This document shows, one piece after another, positions 51,070-58,932 of a DNA stretch of 64,000 bases (position 1 is the stretch's first letter; every line of letters begins with the position of its first letter). Origin of the DNA: CAUZIZ01 sp965218775. GTDB lineage: Bacteria; Acidobacteriota; UBA6911; RPQK01; JAJDTT01. A program made the translations under genes and the position numbers. The stretch covers positions 186,001-250,000 of the forward strand of contig CBDCLS010000006.1 in assembly GCA_965218775.1 (NCBI GenBank), in the 5' to 3' direction. The notes under the pieces were generated by a model that made no database searches, was not told the DNA's origin, and saw only the letters and a list, made by a program, of their open reading frames with translations.

Positions 51070-52484
51070 GCAACTACGAAATACCCGATCTCGAGCGTTG
51101 GGCGGAGTACGTAGAAGAGTTGGCTCTAGATCTTGGCCTTTCCTGTTACCCACAGGAGTTCGAGATCAGTGACCAGACTCAGATGCTGGGCTACATGGCC
51201 TATTCTGGGCTTCCCGCACACTATCCACACTGGTCCTACGGAAAGGCTTACGAGCGCTTGAAGACCCTGTACGACTATGGCGTCAGTGGCCTCCCCTACG
51301 AAATGGTCATCAACTCCAATCCCTGTCTGGCCTACCTGATGCGGAACAACTCATTACTCATGCAGGTCCTGACGATCGCTCACGTGTACGGACACAACGA
51401 CTTCTTCAAGAACAATTTCACCTTTCGCCACACCCGGGCGGAGCTGGCGGTTGACCTCTTCAAGGTCCATGCCAACCGGATCCGCAGCTACATCGAAGAC
51501 CCGACCATTGGAATCGATCGAGTGGAAGGAGTTCTCGACTCAGCACATGCGATCTCGCTTCAGTGCCGCCGCAACCAATCCGTCGTGAAGCCGAACAGTG
51601 CGCCGCAGGAAGAGTCGCAGGATCTCAAGAATGAGCTCGGAGGGCAGCCGCCGAAAGCCGACGAAGATCTCTTGCTGTTTCTCCGAGACAACAACGGACG
51701 ACTGTCGGAATGGGAGCAGGACCTGCTGACCATCGTGGATGAGGAGACTCGATACTTCATTCCCCAGATGGAAACCAAGATCATGAATGAGGGATGGGCC
51801 AGCTACTGGCACAAGCAGATCCTCGACTCGCTAGGCCTCTCCCCTGACCAGCGGATGGAGTTCATGGTGAAGCATGCCCAGGTGCTGGCTCCCAATCCCA
51901 ACGGAATCAACCCTTATCATCTGGGGTTCTTCGTGTGGAATGCGCTCAGAATCTGGCATGACGGATGCGTCGACAAGGGACTGTTGAGACGGGACGAGTT
52001 TGCCTGGTTCGATAAGATGCGAATCGATTTTGAGGAGCGGGACGCGGTCCCCCCCGAGAGTGGAAAGAAGACGGGTCGCGAAGTCCTCTTCCAGGTTCGG
52101 GAAACGGATCGGGACGCCTCCTTCCTGAGACGCTTCCTGACACCTGCCGTGATGCAGGAGTTGGACCTCTTCCAGCATGAGAGTCAGAGGAGCGCGAACA
52201 ATGAGCAGGTGAGAGTGGTAACCAAGACCTCCAGCCCGGAGCATTGGAGGGATGTCAAGGAAACCCTGGTCAGAAGTGTGGGAGTGGGCTCGCTACCCGT
52301 GATCAAAGTCGAAGATTCAAATCACGGCGGCAACTCTACGCTTCTGCTGAGGCACTGCCACGATGGTCGGGATCTGGAGCTGGGATCGGCGGAGAAGACG
52401 CTGTCACACGTACGCCGGCTCTGGTCCAGTTCGGTGGTCCTTGAGACCCAACTGGAGGGAAAATCCATCCGCCTGGAGGCTTAG
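51066..52484 (+). CDS. spoVR: SpoVR family protein
   Basis: A 472-aa cytoplasmic protein, last gene of the operon, coupled by a 4-bp overlap. Conserved SpoVR stretches: LGLSCYPQEFEISDQTQMLGYMAYSGLPAHYPHWSYGKAYERLKTLYDYGVSGLPYEMVINSNPC, IAHVYGHNDFFKNN, FIPQMETKIMNEGWASYWHKQIL, and INPYHLGFFVWNALR. In Bacillus it affects spore cortex formation. In non-sporulating bacteria such as this one it is part of the PrkA/YeaH stress module; the biochemical role is unresolved. Confidence 0.95.
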   Translation: MSNYEIPDLERWAEYVEELALDLGLSCYPQEFEISDQTQMLGYMAYSGLPAHYPHWSYGKAYERLKTLYDYGVSGLPYEMVINSNPCLAYLMRNNSLLMQVLTIAHVYGHNDFFKNNFTFRHTRAELAVDLFKVHANRIRSYIEDPTIGIDRVEGVLDSAHAISLQCRRNQSVVKPNSAPQEESQDLKNELGGQPPKADEDLLLFLRDNNGRLSEWEQDLLTIVDEETRYFIPQMETKIMNEGWASYWHKQILDSLGLSPDQRMEFMVKHAQVLAPNPNGINPYHLGFFVWNALRIWHDGCVDKGLLRRDEFAWFDKMRIDFEERDAVPPESGKKTGREVLFQVRETDRDASFLRRFLTPAVMQELDLFQHESQRSANNEQVRVVTKTSSPEHWRDVKETLVRSVGVGSLPVIKVEDSNHGGNSTLLLRHCHDGRDLELGSAEKTLSHVRRLWSSSVVLETQLEGKSIRLEA

Positions 52485-52529
52485 CCTTAGAACACCAGAC
52501 ATACGAAGGCTAAACTGTTAGTTCCGGCC

Positions 52530-52716
52530 TTCGAAATTCGCTTGTTCGATATTCTGCGGTTCATCATTTGTCGGTTGCCTTCGACGGAACAAGGAAGAAA
52601 GGCTGAATCACAAACCGCAGAACGCCGAACATGCGAACGCCGAACCGTCTTTCTTAACCTTCGAAATTCGCCTGTCCGATATTCTGCGGTTCATCATTCA
52701 TCGGTTGCCTTCTCCA
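52530..52716. repeat. Palindromic repeat family D, about 1.5 units
   Basis: Starts TTCGAAATTCGCTTGTTCGA and contains a full unit with complementary arms (…ATTCTGCGGTT… against …AACCGCAGAAC…). A second unit beginning at 52659 is cut at the end of the lipoprotein gene. The period is about 129 bp. It fills the gap between the convergent spoVR and lipoprotein genes. The inverse orientation of the same unit occurs twice in tandem at 58246-58489. Confidence 0.7.
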
Positions 52717-52718
52717 TA

Positions 52719-54506
52719 TCAAGGAGTCTTCGACCCGGTTGTGAAGGTGGCGTCTTCTCCCTGGGTGGTCCCTTCCTGGTTGCTGCCTACCAGGCGGAAG
52801 TGATAGGTCGTCTCCGGCTCCAGGTCGGCTAAACGCTCAAAGGTGGTGCGAGGAGTGATCTGCAATCCTCCATCGCGCTTGGGGGATTTCGAGCCGTAAC
52901 TGGAGGTAGTTCCGTATTCGAAGTGGAACTCCGCTCGAAATCCCAATGGGTTCACTCTTCCCTCGAGTCTGGCACTAGACGCGGTGATCTGGCTTGCCTT
53001 CCCGGTGACTACGGTCGGCTGATTGGTGGCTGGGAGACGGTAGGTGCGATCTTCGCCGTAGACCGTTCCTTCACTGCTGCTAGCCACCAGACGATAGTGG
53101 TAAGCGGCTCCGGGTGACAGATCCTGGACATCCAGGTTGACATAATAGAGATCGTCGTCAGGAAGCATCTCGGCTCCGCTGCCGAAAACCTCTATTTCCC
53201 CCAGCCCCCAATGCTCGGTCTGGTAACCCGAATTCACCTTTACCTTCAGGGACTTGCATTTCAGGGAGAGGCCCATGTCCAGAGTGAATGCGAAGTTGGC
53301 GTTGGGTTCCCCTTGCTGCGGAAGCAGCTTCTTTAATGCGGGTGAGAACTCCTTGCCGTCCGCCGAGACGAGTAACTCGACTTCCTTGGCAGGCCACTCG
53401 GGGTTCTGGTGGAGTTGTACCCTCTTGATCGTAACTGGATTGTCGAAGGAGTAGACGAATTCCTGAGGCGAAGTAGGATTCTGCGCACTGTGCCAGGTGC
53501 GGCCTTGGCCGTGCCGCCAGCCGTCGGTCAGCGTAGCGGGATCGCCTCCTGTCTGGGGCCATTCGACCAGGGTGCCGCCGTTACTGGGACGGATCAGTGA
53601 GTGATTCCGATACGCTATCTGCAGCTCATCGAAGTCCAGCGAGCCGGTGGGGGGATTGTCCGGGTCCACGGTCGCCTCGAGGTGGAAGAAGTCGCAGTTG
53701 ACGTGGGCCTGAGCATCGTTGATGGACCAATAGGCGTAGCGTTTGGCGGCCTCTTCTCCCTGGAGCGTGGGGTTGTTCCCACCGTAGGTCCACTGATCGG
53801 CATCGTTGAGAAGTCGGTACTCCACCTCGTGCCACTCGCCGTCACTGAGATAGTCGGTGAGCGTAAAACCGGTATAGGCCCAGTTGGCGCGCTTCCAGCC
53901 CTTCGCGTTGCCGATCTCAACATTGCTCTGACTCTGTGTCCACCACAGCAGCTCGGAGCCATTGGGCTCAAAATCGTTACCCCGCACCCCAATGGACACC
54001 TTGGCCCCCCGGAGGTCCGGGTCTCCTCCGCCCAAATGAGCCCTTACGAGATCTCCGGCGCCGACTTCGCCGCTCATCAGATACTTGGTCAGGTGAAGAG
54101 TTCCAATACCGTCATCGTGATTGTGATCGTGCTTGCTGGGCTCATGGAACCTGATGTAGCCCTTGGAAACACCCCCAGTTGCGAAGTGCTCGTCTTTCAG
54201 CCAACTGTACCAGCCACCCATGCCTTCATCCCAGGTCTCGTGGTAGTAGGCACCCAATCGAGGCGGTAGCGGCCTTGCGTCCGTCTTGGATCCATATTCG
54301 GTGGAACTTCCATATTCGAAGTAGTAGGTAGTGTGCTTTCCGTGTGGGTGGACGCTCCCATTGACCGTTATAGCCGACGTCCCCAGTGCACTGGCAGAGC
54401 GAGTGGCCACTGTCGGCGCCAAGGAGAAGTTCTCGGGTTCTGGGGCCTCGGATCCGCAGGCCGAGATCAGGATCGTAAAGCAGCCCAGCACGAGATGAGA
54501 TCTCAT
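52719..54506 (-). CDS. Secreted lipoprotein with fibronectin-like and discoidin-like domains
   Basis: A 595-aa protein. The ATG at 54506 gives a lipoprotein signal (MRSHLVLGCFTILISACGSE, lipobox ISAC); an ATG at 54566 with a GGAG is an alternative. A partial fibronectin-III-like repeat ('A…GSVHPHGKHTTYYFEYGSSTEYG') opens the protein and two full ones end it ('AYHYRLVASSSEGTVYGEDRTY', 'RVNPLGFRAEFHFEYGTTSSYGSKSP…TTYHFRLVGSNQEGTTQGEDATF'). Between them lie a lectin/glucanase-like part (about 60-290, with HDHNHDDGIGTLHL) and an F5/8-type-C-like part (about 340-460: NPVTIKRVQLHQNPEWPAKEVELLVSADGKEF). Likely a surface carbohydrate-binding protein. Its stop codon directly borders repeat family D. 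Confidence 0.72.
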   Translation of the reverse strand: MRSHLVLGCFTILISACGSEAPEPENFSLAPTVATRSASALGTSAITVNGSVHPHGKHTTYYFEYGSSTEYGSKTDARPLPPRLGAYYHETWDEGMGGWYSWLKDEHFATGGVSKGYIRFHEPSKHDHNHDDGIGTLHLTKYLMSGEVGAGDLVRAHLGGGDPDLRGAKVSIGVRGNDFEPNGSELLWWTQSQSNVEIGNAKGWKRANWAYTGFTLTDYLSDGEWHEVEYRLLNDADQWTYGGNNPTLQGEEAAKRYAYWSINDAQAHVNCDFFHLEATVDPDNPPTGSLDFDELQIAYRNHSLIRPSNGGTLVEWPQTGGDPATLTDGWRHGQGRTWHSAQNPTSPQEFVYSFDNPVTIKRVQLHQNPEWPAKEVELLVSADGKEFSPALKKLLPQQGEPNANFAFTLDMGLSLKCKSLKVKVNSGYQTEHWGLGEIEVFGSGAEMLPDDDLYYVNLDVQDLSPGAAYHYRLVASSSEGTVYGEDRTYRLPATNQPTVVTGKASQITASSARLEGRVNPLGFRAEFHFEYGTTSSYGSKSPKRDGGLQITPRTTFERLADLEPETTYHFRLVGSNQEGTTQGEDATFTTGSKTP

Positions 54507-54675
54507 CCGATTGAAGAGTGGACCACGAGTTGGCTTCAGCCGGGACAGTTCTGTACTTTTGATCATTACTCCTACGAAATTGTTCCCCCGACAATAGCAG
54601 CTCGATTGGCGCACCGATACCCTCTACACGGCCCGAACGTGCGGGGAAGAGACCTAACCGAGGGATGTGCTGTCG

Positions 54676-56754
54676 CTACACCTGACGGGAGAGCTTGAGG
54701 GCGCGGATCCTGTTGTTGAAATGGTCACTGATCAACAGACAGCCCTCCATGACGGCGAGATTGCAGGGCTGGTTGAAACGACAGGCGTTAGCGGGCCCTC
54801 CGTCTCCACCGTCGCCCCCCTCGCCGGTTCCAGCGGCGACCCTGAGCCGGCCCTGAGGGTCAAGTGCCAGAACCCGGTCGTTACCTGTGTCCGCTACGAA
54901 GAGGGTACCGTCACTGTCGAGGGCGACACCTCGAGGACTATTCAGCTGGGATTCGTCGGGTCGCAAGCCTTCCTCGGCCCGGCCGGGGATGCCGGTTCCG
55001 ACTACCGTTTGGATCTGCCCGGATGACGTGACCCTGCGAACGCAGTGGTTGCCGGTGTCGGCGAAATAGAGATTGCCGTCCCCATCGAAGTCCATGTCGA
55101 AGGGGCCGGAAATACTGGCCTGGTCGGCGGAGCCGCCGTCTCCAGCATAGCCTGGCACCCCCGTCCCCACTACCGTTCTGATAATGCCAGTAGAGCGTTC
55201 CACTTTCCGGATTCTCCCTACGGAGTCGCCCAGATACAAATCTCCGTCGGGTCCGACCGCCACTGAGAAAGGACTGGTAACACAGGCTGAGATGGAAGGG
55301 CCGCCGTCGCCCTGATCCCCGGGGAAGCCGTTGCCGACATAGGCCTCGATGACACCAGATTTGTCGATCCGACGCACATGACTATAGCGCGTATCGGCGA
55401 CGTAGAAGTTCCCTTCCCGGTCCACTGCGACATCGTGAGGATTACCCAGATACGCCCCTGTTGCGGCACCACCGTCGCCGCCGTAGGCCCGGCCTCCATT
55501 GCCAGCCACCGTGCGAATCTCCCAGGTGTCGGGGTCAATGGCACGGATTCGCTGGTTCCAGAGATCCGCAAAGTAGAGGGTGCCATCGGAGGCGACACTC
55601 AGGCCGGCGGGACCCGTCATGAAGGCTGAGGTGGCCTTTCCTCCGTCTCCTACAGAGGTTCCACCCAACAAGGTGGAGACGATCCTGGTCCCGGCATCTA
55701 CCCGCCGCAGCCGACCGCTGCAGTCGGTCCAGAGAACCGAACCATCCGGATCTACCCACAAGCCACACTCGCAGGAGTTGATCTGGGTTTGCTCGCCGAC
55801 GTCCCCGTCCTCTCCAAAACCGGGGATTCCGGTACCCACAACAGTCTGTACGATGCCAGTACGCGCCTCTACCCTTCGCACCCGGAAACCGTACTTCTCG
55901 CCGGTGTAGAGGTTGTCGTGCTGGTCGATGAAGATGGAGTCAGGCATCAATATGGTGGCTTCGGTAGCAGGCCCGCCATCCCCAGTGGAAGACCGGGAGT
56001 GCCTCCCATCCACACCGACGGAGAAGGGATTGCCCAAGACGGTGGTGATGATTCCCTGCCGGTCGATCTTCCGAATCCGATCGTTGCTGTTGTCACAGAT
56101 ATAGAGGTTGTCCTGGGAGTCGAAGAAAAGATGCTCGGGATGGTAGAGCGCGGCCTCCAGGGCGGGAATCCCATCGCCGTTGTAACCCCCTACCCCAATA
56201 CCGGCATAGCGCCGGATGATTCCCTGCTGGTCCACCACTCGCACGGTACAGGACATCTCGTCTGCGATGTAGAGATTCCCAGCGGAGTCCTTGGCCACGC
56301 CGCTGGAAACGTCCAGCTGAGCTTCGGTGGCTGGTCGACCGTCCCCCTCCCTTCCCTTGACGCCACATCCTGCAACGGTGATGACAACCCCAGTAGTCGC
56401 ATCGATCCGGCGGATTCTGAAGTTGCCGAGGTCACTCAGATAGAGGTTTCCTTCGGGGTCTCGCCATAAGTCGTGGGGGCTGTGGAAGCGCGCCTCGCTG
56501 GCTGGTCCTCCGTCTCCACCGAATCCTGGAACCCCATCGCCGGCAAAGAGATGCAGAATGCCCTCTCGGTCGATCCTCCAGATCCGCTGGCCATGGTAGT
56601 CGGCCACCAGGAGATCTCCGGCATTGTCGCGAACCACCCCCATGAGCCAACCCGCGTCGGTGCTCGCAGCCGCGCTTCCATGGCGCCAGCCCACACCGGC
56701 TATCGTGTCGATCGTTCCTGGACTGAGATTTCTAAGAAAATTGCGTAGCGACAT
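54676..56754 (-). CDS. NHL-repeat beta-propeller protein
   Basis: A 692-aa protein of roughly twelve NHL units of the form 'VAVD.EGNLYVADT.N.RVRRID..TGVI.TVVGTG.PGF.GDGGPA..A.L..P', enough for two six-bladed propellers. No signal peptide or membrane helix is evident at the annotated ATG (MSLRNFLRNLSPGTIDTIAGVG), though these proteins are often exported. NHL propellers are scaffolds for protein or ligand binding. Embedded among secreted proteins, it may be part of a surface assembly. Next genes on the same strand follow a gap of about 170 bp (lipoprotein) and 58 bp (TPR). Confidence 0.85.
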   Translation of the reverse strand: MSLRNFLRNLSPGTIDTIAGVGWRHGSAAASTDAGWLMGVVRDNAGDLLVADYHGQRIWRIDREGILHLFAGDGVPGFGGDGGPASEARFHSPHDLWRDPEGNLYLSDLGNFRIRRIDATTGVVITVAGCGVKGREGDGRPATEAQLDVSSGVAKDSAGNLYIADEMSCTVRVVDQQGIIRRYAGIGVGGYNGDGIPALEAALYHPEHLFFDSQDNLYICDNSNDRIRKIDRQGIITTVLGNPFSVGVDGRHSRSSTGDGGPATEATILMPDSIFIDQHDNLYTGEKYGFRVRRVEARTGIVQTVVGTGIPGFGEDGDVGEQTQINSCECGLWVDPDGSVLWTDCSGRLRRVDAGTRIVSTLLGGTSVGDGGKATSAFMTGPAGLSVASDGTLYFADLWNQRIRAIDPDTWEIRTVAGNGGRAYGGDGGAATGAYLGNPHDVAVDREGNFYVADTRYSHVRRIDKSGVIEAYVGNGFPGDQGDGGPSISACVTSPFSVAVGPDGDLYLGDSVGRIRKVERSTGIIRTVVGTGVPGYAGDGGSADQASISGPFDMDFDGDGNLYFADTGNHCVRRVTSSGQIQTVVGTGIPGRAEEGLRPDESQLNSPRGVALDSDGTLFVADTGNDRVLALDPQGRLRVAAGTGEGGDGGDGGPANACRFNQPCNLAVMEGCLLISDHFNNRIRALKLSRQV

Positions 56755-56812
56755 CAGGGGCTCCTCGAAGATGCAATTCAGGGAACAGACATTTTTGGGC
56801 TCTGAAGGGCCT

Positions 56813-57475
56813 TTACCCTTGCCTCGTGGAACTTGGCCTTCTCGGTCTCTGGGGCGAAGAGGCCATCCGATTCAGGGTTCGCAGACGGCTGCGGAGATGT
56901 CCCGTCTTGCGGTGATACTCCAGGACCTCGCGACCCTCTTTTTCCTTACCCTGATTCATCAAAGCCTTACCCAGGCTGAAAATCGCGCCCTGATGATCTG
57001 GCTCCAGGCTGAGAACCGACCGGAACCTCTTCTCGGCCTGGGCGTGGCGTTCTGCCCGGAGGTCCAGACGACCCAGGTGGAACAGAGCGGTGGTTTCTGA
57101 GGGTTGGCTCGCTATGACTCGTTCAAACTCTTGGCGGGCCTGGGTGGCGTGATCCAGGTGGAAGTGGGCTATGCCGAATCCCAGCGACAACTCCCATCCC
57201 GAAATTCCCTTCTCCCGGGCTTTTTGGAGATGCTCGACGGCCTTCGAGTAGTTGCGAAGAAGATTGTGGCAGATACCGATCTGAAAGTGGACCCTGGGAT
57301 CGGGGTCGGGCTTTTCCAGGAGTCTTTCCAGGTCCGCCAGGGCTCCCAGATAGTCCTCCTGAGTTCGGATCTTCCCCAGGATACGGTCCAGATTGGAATC
57401 GGACTGGGCGAAGCTCTCCGAGACAAGGAGAAAAACCAGGAGCAGGAAGAAACTGCCATGAAAGAACGGACGCAT
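56813..57475 (-). CDS. Secreted TPR-repeat protein
   Basis: A 220-aa protein with a signal peptide (RPFFHGSFFLLLVFLLVSESFAQ) from the ATG at 57475; an in-frame TTG two codons earlier is possible. The body has about four TPR units (LGALADLERLLEKPDPDPRVHFQIGICHNLLRNYSKAVEHLQKARE, FGIAHFHLDHATQARQEFERVIASQPSETTALFHLGRLDLRAERHAQAEKRFRSVLSLEPDHQGAIFSLGKALM). The Arg/Pro/Ser-rich tail is unstructured. It lies between the cytochrome and the NHL gene, all leftward, and probably belongs to a periplasmic complex with them. Confidence 0.78.
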   Translation of the reverse strand: MRPFFHGSFFLLLVFLLVSESFAQSDSNLDRILGKIRTQEDYLGALADLERLLEKPDPDPRVHFQIGICHNLLRNYSKAVEHLQKAREKGISGWELSLGFGIAHFHLDHATQARQEFERVIASQPSETTALFHLGRLDLRAERHAQAEKRFRSVLSLEPDHQGAIFSLGKALMNQGKEKEGREVLEYHRKTGHLRSRLRTLNRMASSPQRPRRPSSTRQG

Positions 57476-57611
57476 TCTCAAGGCCGCAAAGCTATGAACC
57501 TTCGAGCCGATCGCTGATGGTCAGCTTCAGACTACGGAACGCCGATCACGACTTGCCGGCAACTGACAGCTTCCACCTTCCCTCTGACGACTGGTGCGGC
57601 TGGGAGCAGAC

Positions 57612-58118
57612 TCACTTCTCCTTCTTCTTGGAAAAACCCCGAAGGTAGTTAATGGTATGCCAAATCTGGTCGGCCGTTAGCTTCTTGGCGAAGGAGGGCA
57701 TGGGATCTTTTCCGGTCGAGATCTTACAGAAGAACTCACCGTCGGTTTCCTTGTCCATGTGCTCGGCGTCATCGAAGCGGGAGGGCTTGGTACTCAGCAT
57801 AGCCGCGACCTGACCATCCCCAGCACCCCCCTCGCCGTGGCAAAAGAGGCAATTCTCGTCATAGACCTTCTTTCCCTCTTGGAGAGACTCCTCAGTCGTA
57901 GCCTCAGGGTTCTTCTTTGTCTCGCAGTCTTCGGGAATGCTCCACTCAGAAGCAGCCTTGCCCACGGCAAGCATCCCGAAGAGCGACATCAATACAACAG
58001 CAGTCAGGGCCCTTCCGCCCGCTCCGCCCGTCGGCCGCCTCTTCAAGCGATCCAATCGATGAGGAGAACGCCTACTTGCTCTATTCTTCTGATGAGAGAC
58101 TGATGGTGAGAACTTCAA
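57612..58118 (-). CDS. Class I cytochrome c
   Basis: A 168-aa exported protein from a TTG start (58118); a long basic N-region precedes the hydrophobic signal (LTAVVLMSLFGMLAVGKAASE). One heme site, CLFCH (YDENCLFCHGEGGAGDGQ), with the axial Met in DPMPSFAKKLTADQIWHTINYLR. This is the mono-heme cytochrome-C551/552-like pattern that transfers electrons in the periplasm. It is the first gene of the leftward group cytochrome-TPR-NHL and could accept electrons from the large heme proteins in the region. Confidence 0.85.
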   Translation of the reverse strand: MKFSPSVSHQKNRASRRSPHRLDRLKRRPTGGAGGRALTAVVLMSLFGMLAVGKAASEWSIPEDCETKKNPEATTEESLQEGKKVYDENCLFCHGEGGAGDGQVAAMLSTKPSRFDDAEHMDKETDGEFFCKISTGKDPMPSFAKKLTADQIWHTINYLRGFSKKKEK

Positions 58119-58245
58119 GTTGTTTTGACCTCCTTGGCGATGTAACTGGTAACCGGCTATCTTCAGGTTAGGATGGTAAAAAACGCCTCTGAGTTCAAGC
58201 CCCCAGGCAATCTGACCTGAAACTTCACCGCTGCGCCCGACTTCG

Positions 58246-58489
58246 GAGTTCGCATGTTCGGTGTTCTGCGGTTTGTGATTTCGCCTTTTCCCTTGGTTCT
58301 GGAGGAGGCAACCGATGAATGCTGAACCGCAGAATATCGAACAAGCGAATTTCGAAGGCTAAGGAAGACGGTTCGGCGTTCGCAGGTTCGGTGTTCTACG
58401 GTTTGTGATTTCGCCTTTTTCCTTGCTCTGGAGAAGGCAACCGATAAACGCTAAACCGCAGAATATCGAACAAGCGAATTTCGAAGGAT
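58246..58489. repeat. Palindromic repeat family D, two tandem units (inverse orientation)
   Basis: Two units of about 129 bp. Each begins GTTCGGTGTTCT(G/A)CGGTTTG and ends CCGCAGAATATCGAACAAGC followed by GAATTTCGAAGG. Arms within a unit are complementary at about 22 of 27 positions. Same family as 52530-52716 in opposite orientation. Confidence 0.7.
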
Positions 58490-58518
58490 TCGGGCAATCA
58501 CTGCCGTCTGTTGGTGCC

Positions 58519-58576
58519 AAAGTTTCGTTCTCCAATGGGGCAGCACCGCTGGGGGGACACTGACCTGAAACTTCAA
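58519..58576. repeat. Dispersed palindromic repeat family E, copy 1
   Basis: AAAGTTTCGTTCTCCAATGG at the left and ACCTGAAACTTCA at the right enclose GGGCAGCACCGC. The same arrangement occurs at 62886-62943. AGTTTC and GAAACT form terminal inverted repeats. Confidence 0.6.
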
Positions 58577-58932
58577 CAGTTCGTCTGAACCTCGCACGTT
58601 GCTCATGTCCACGGGATCCGTGCCCAGGGTCCGGGCTTCTCGCACCTGTCTCTCTTGATGTTGACTATTAACGTATTAGGTGACTGCAATCACCCCACAG
58701 CTTCTTCAAAACTCCTCGAAAGCGCTTAAGCAAAATCAAGCGATTCCAAGAAGCAAAGCTAGCGCAGATTGCCTCCGGGATCTTCACAAACACCGCTGCG
58801 AGCCGCATCATTCAGAAGGAAATTTTGGGTCCGGCGTAGCGGTGGGCTCCAGGCCGCCGTCCGAGCCAAAGGCTCGGGAGAATAAGACTTCGGCCTGGAG
58901 GCCAAAGCTACGTTCGCCAATGAAGTTTCAGG

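Larger units (their letters stand above)
58119..58932. other. Repeat-rich gap of about 810 bp
   Basis: No gene is supported. The gap holds two tandem units of palindromic family D (58246-58489), one element of family E (58519-58576) and partial E sequences ending at about 58937. The promoter of the cytochrome gene should lie at the left edge. Confidence 0.5.

Noticed and set aside
52530..52716. Possible CRISPR-like array
   Set aside because: Units are about 129 bp, internally palindromic and lack short uniform repeats with unique spacers; no cas genes nearby.
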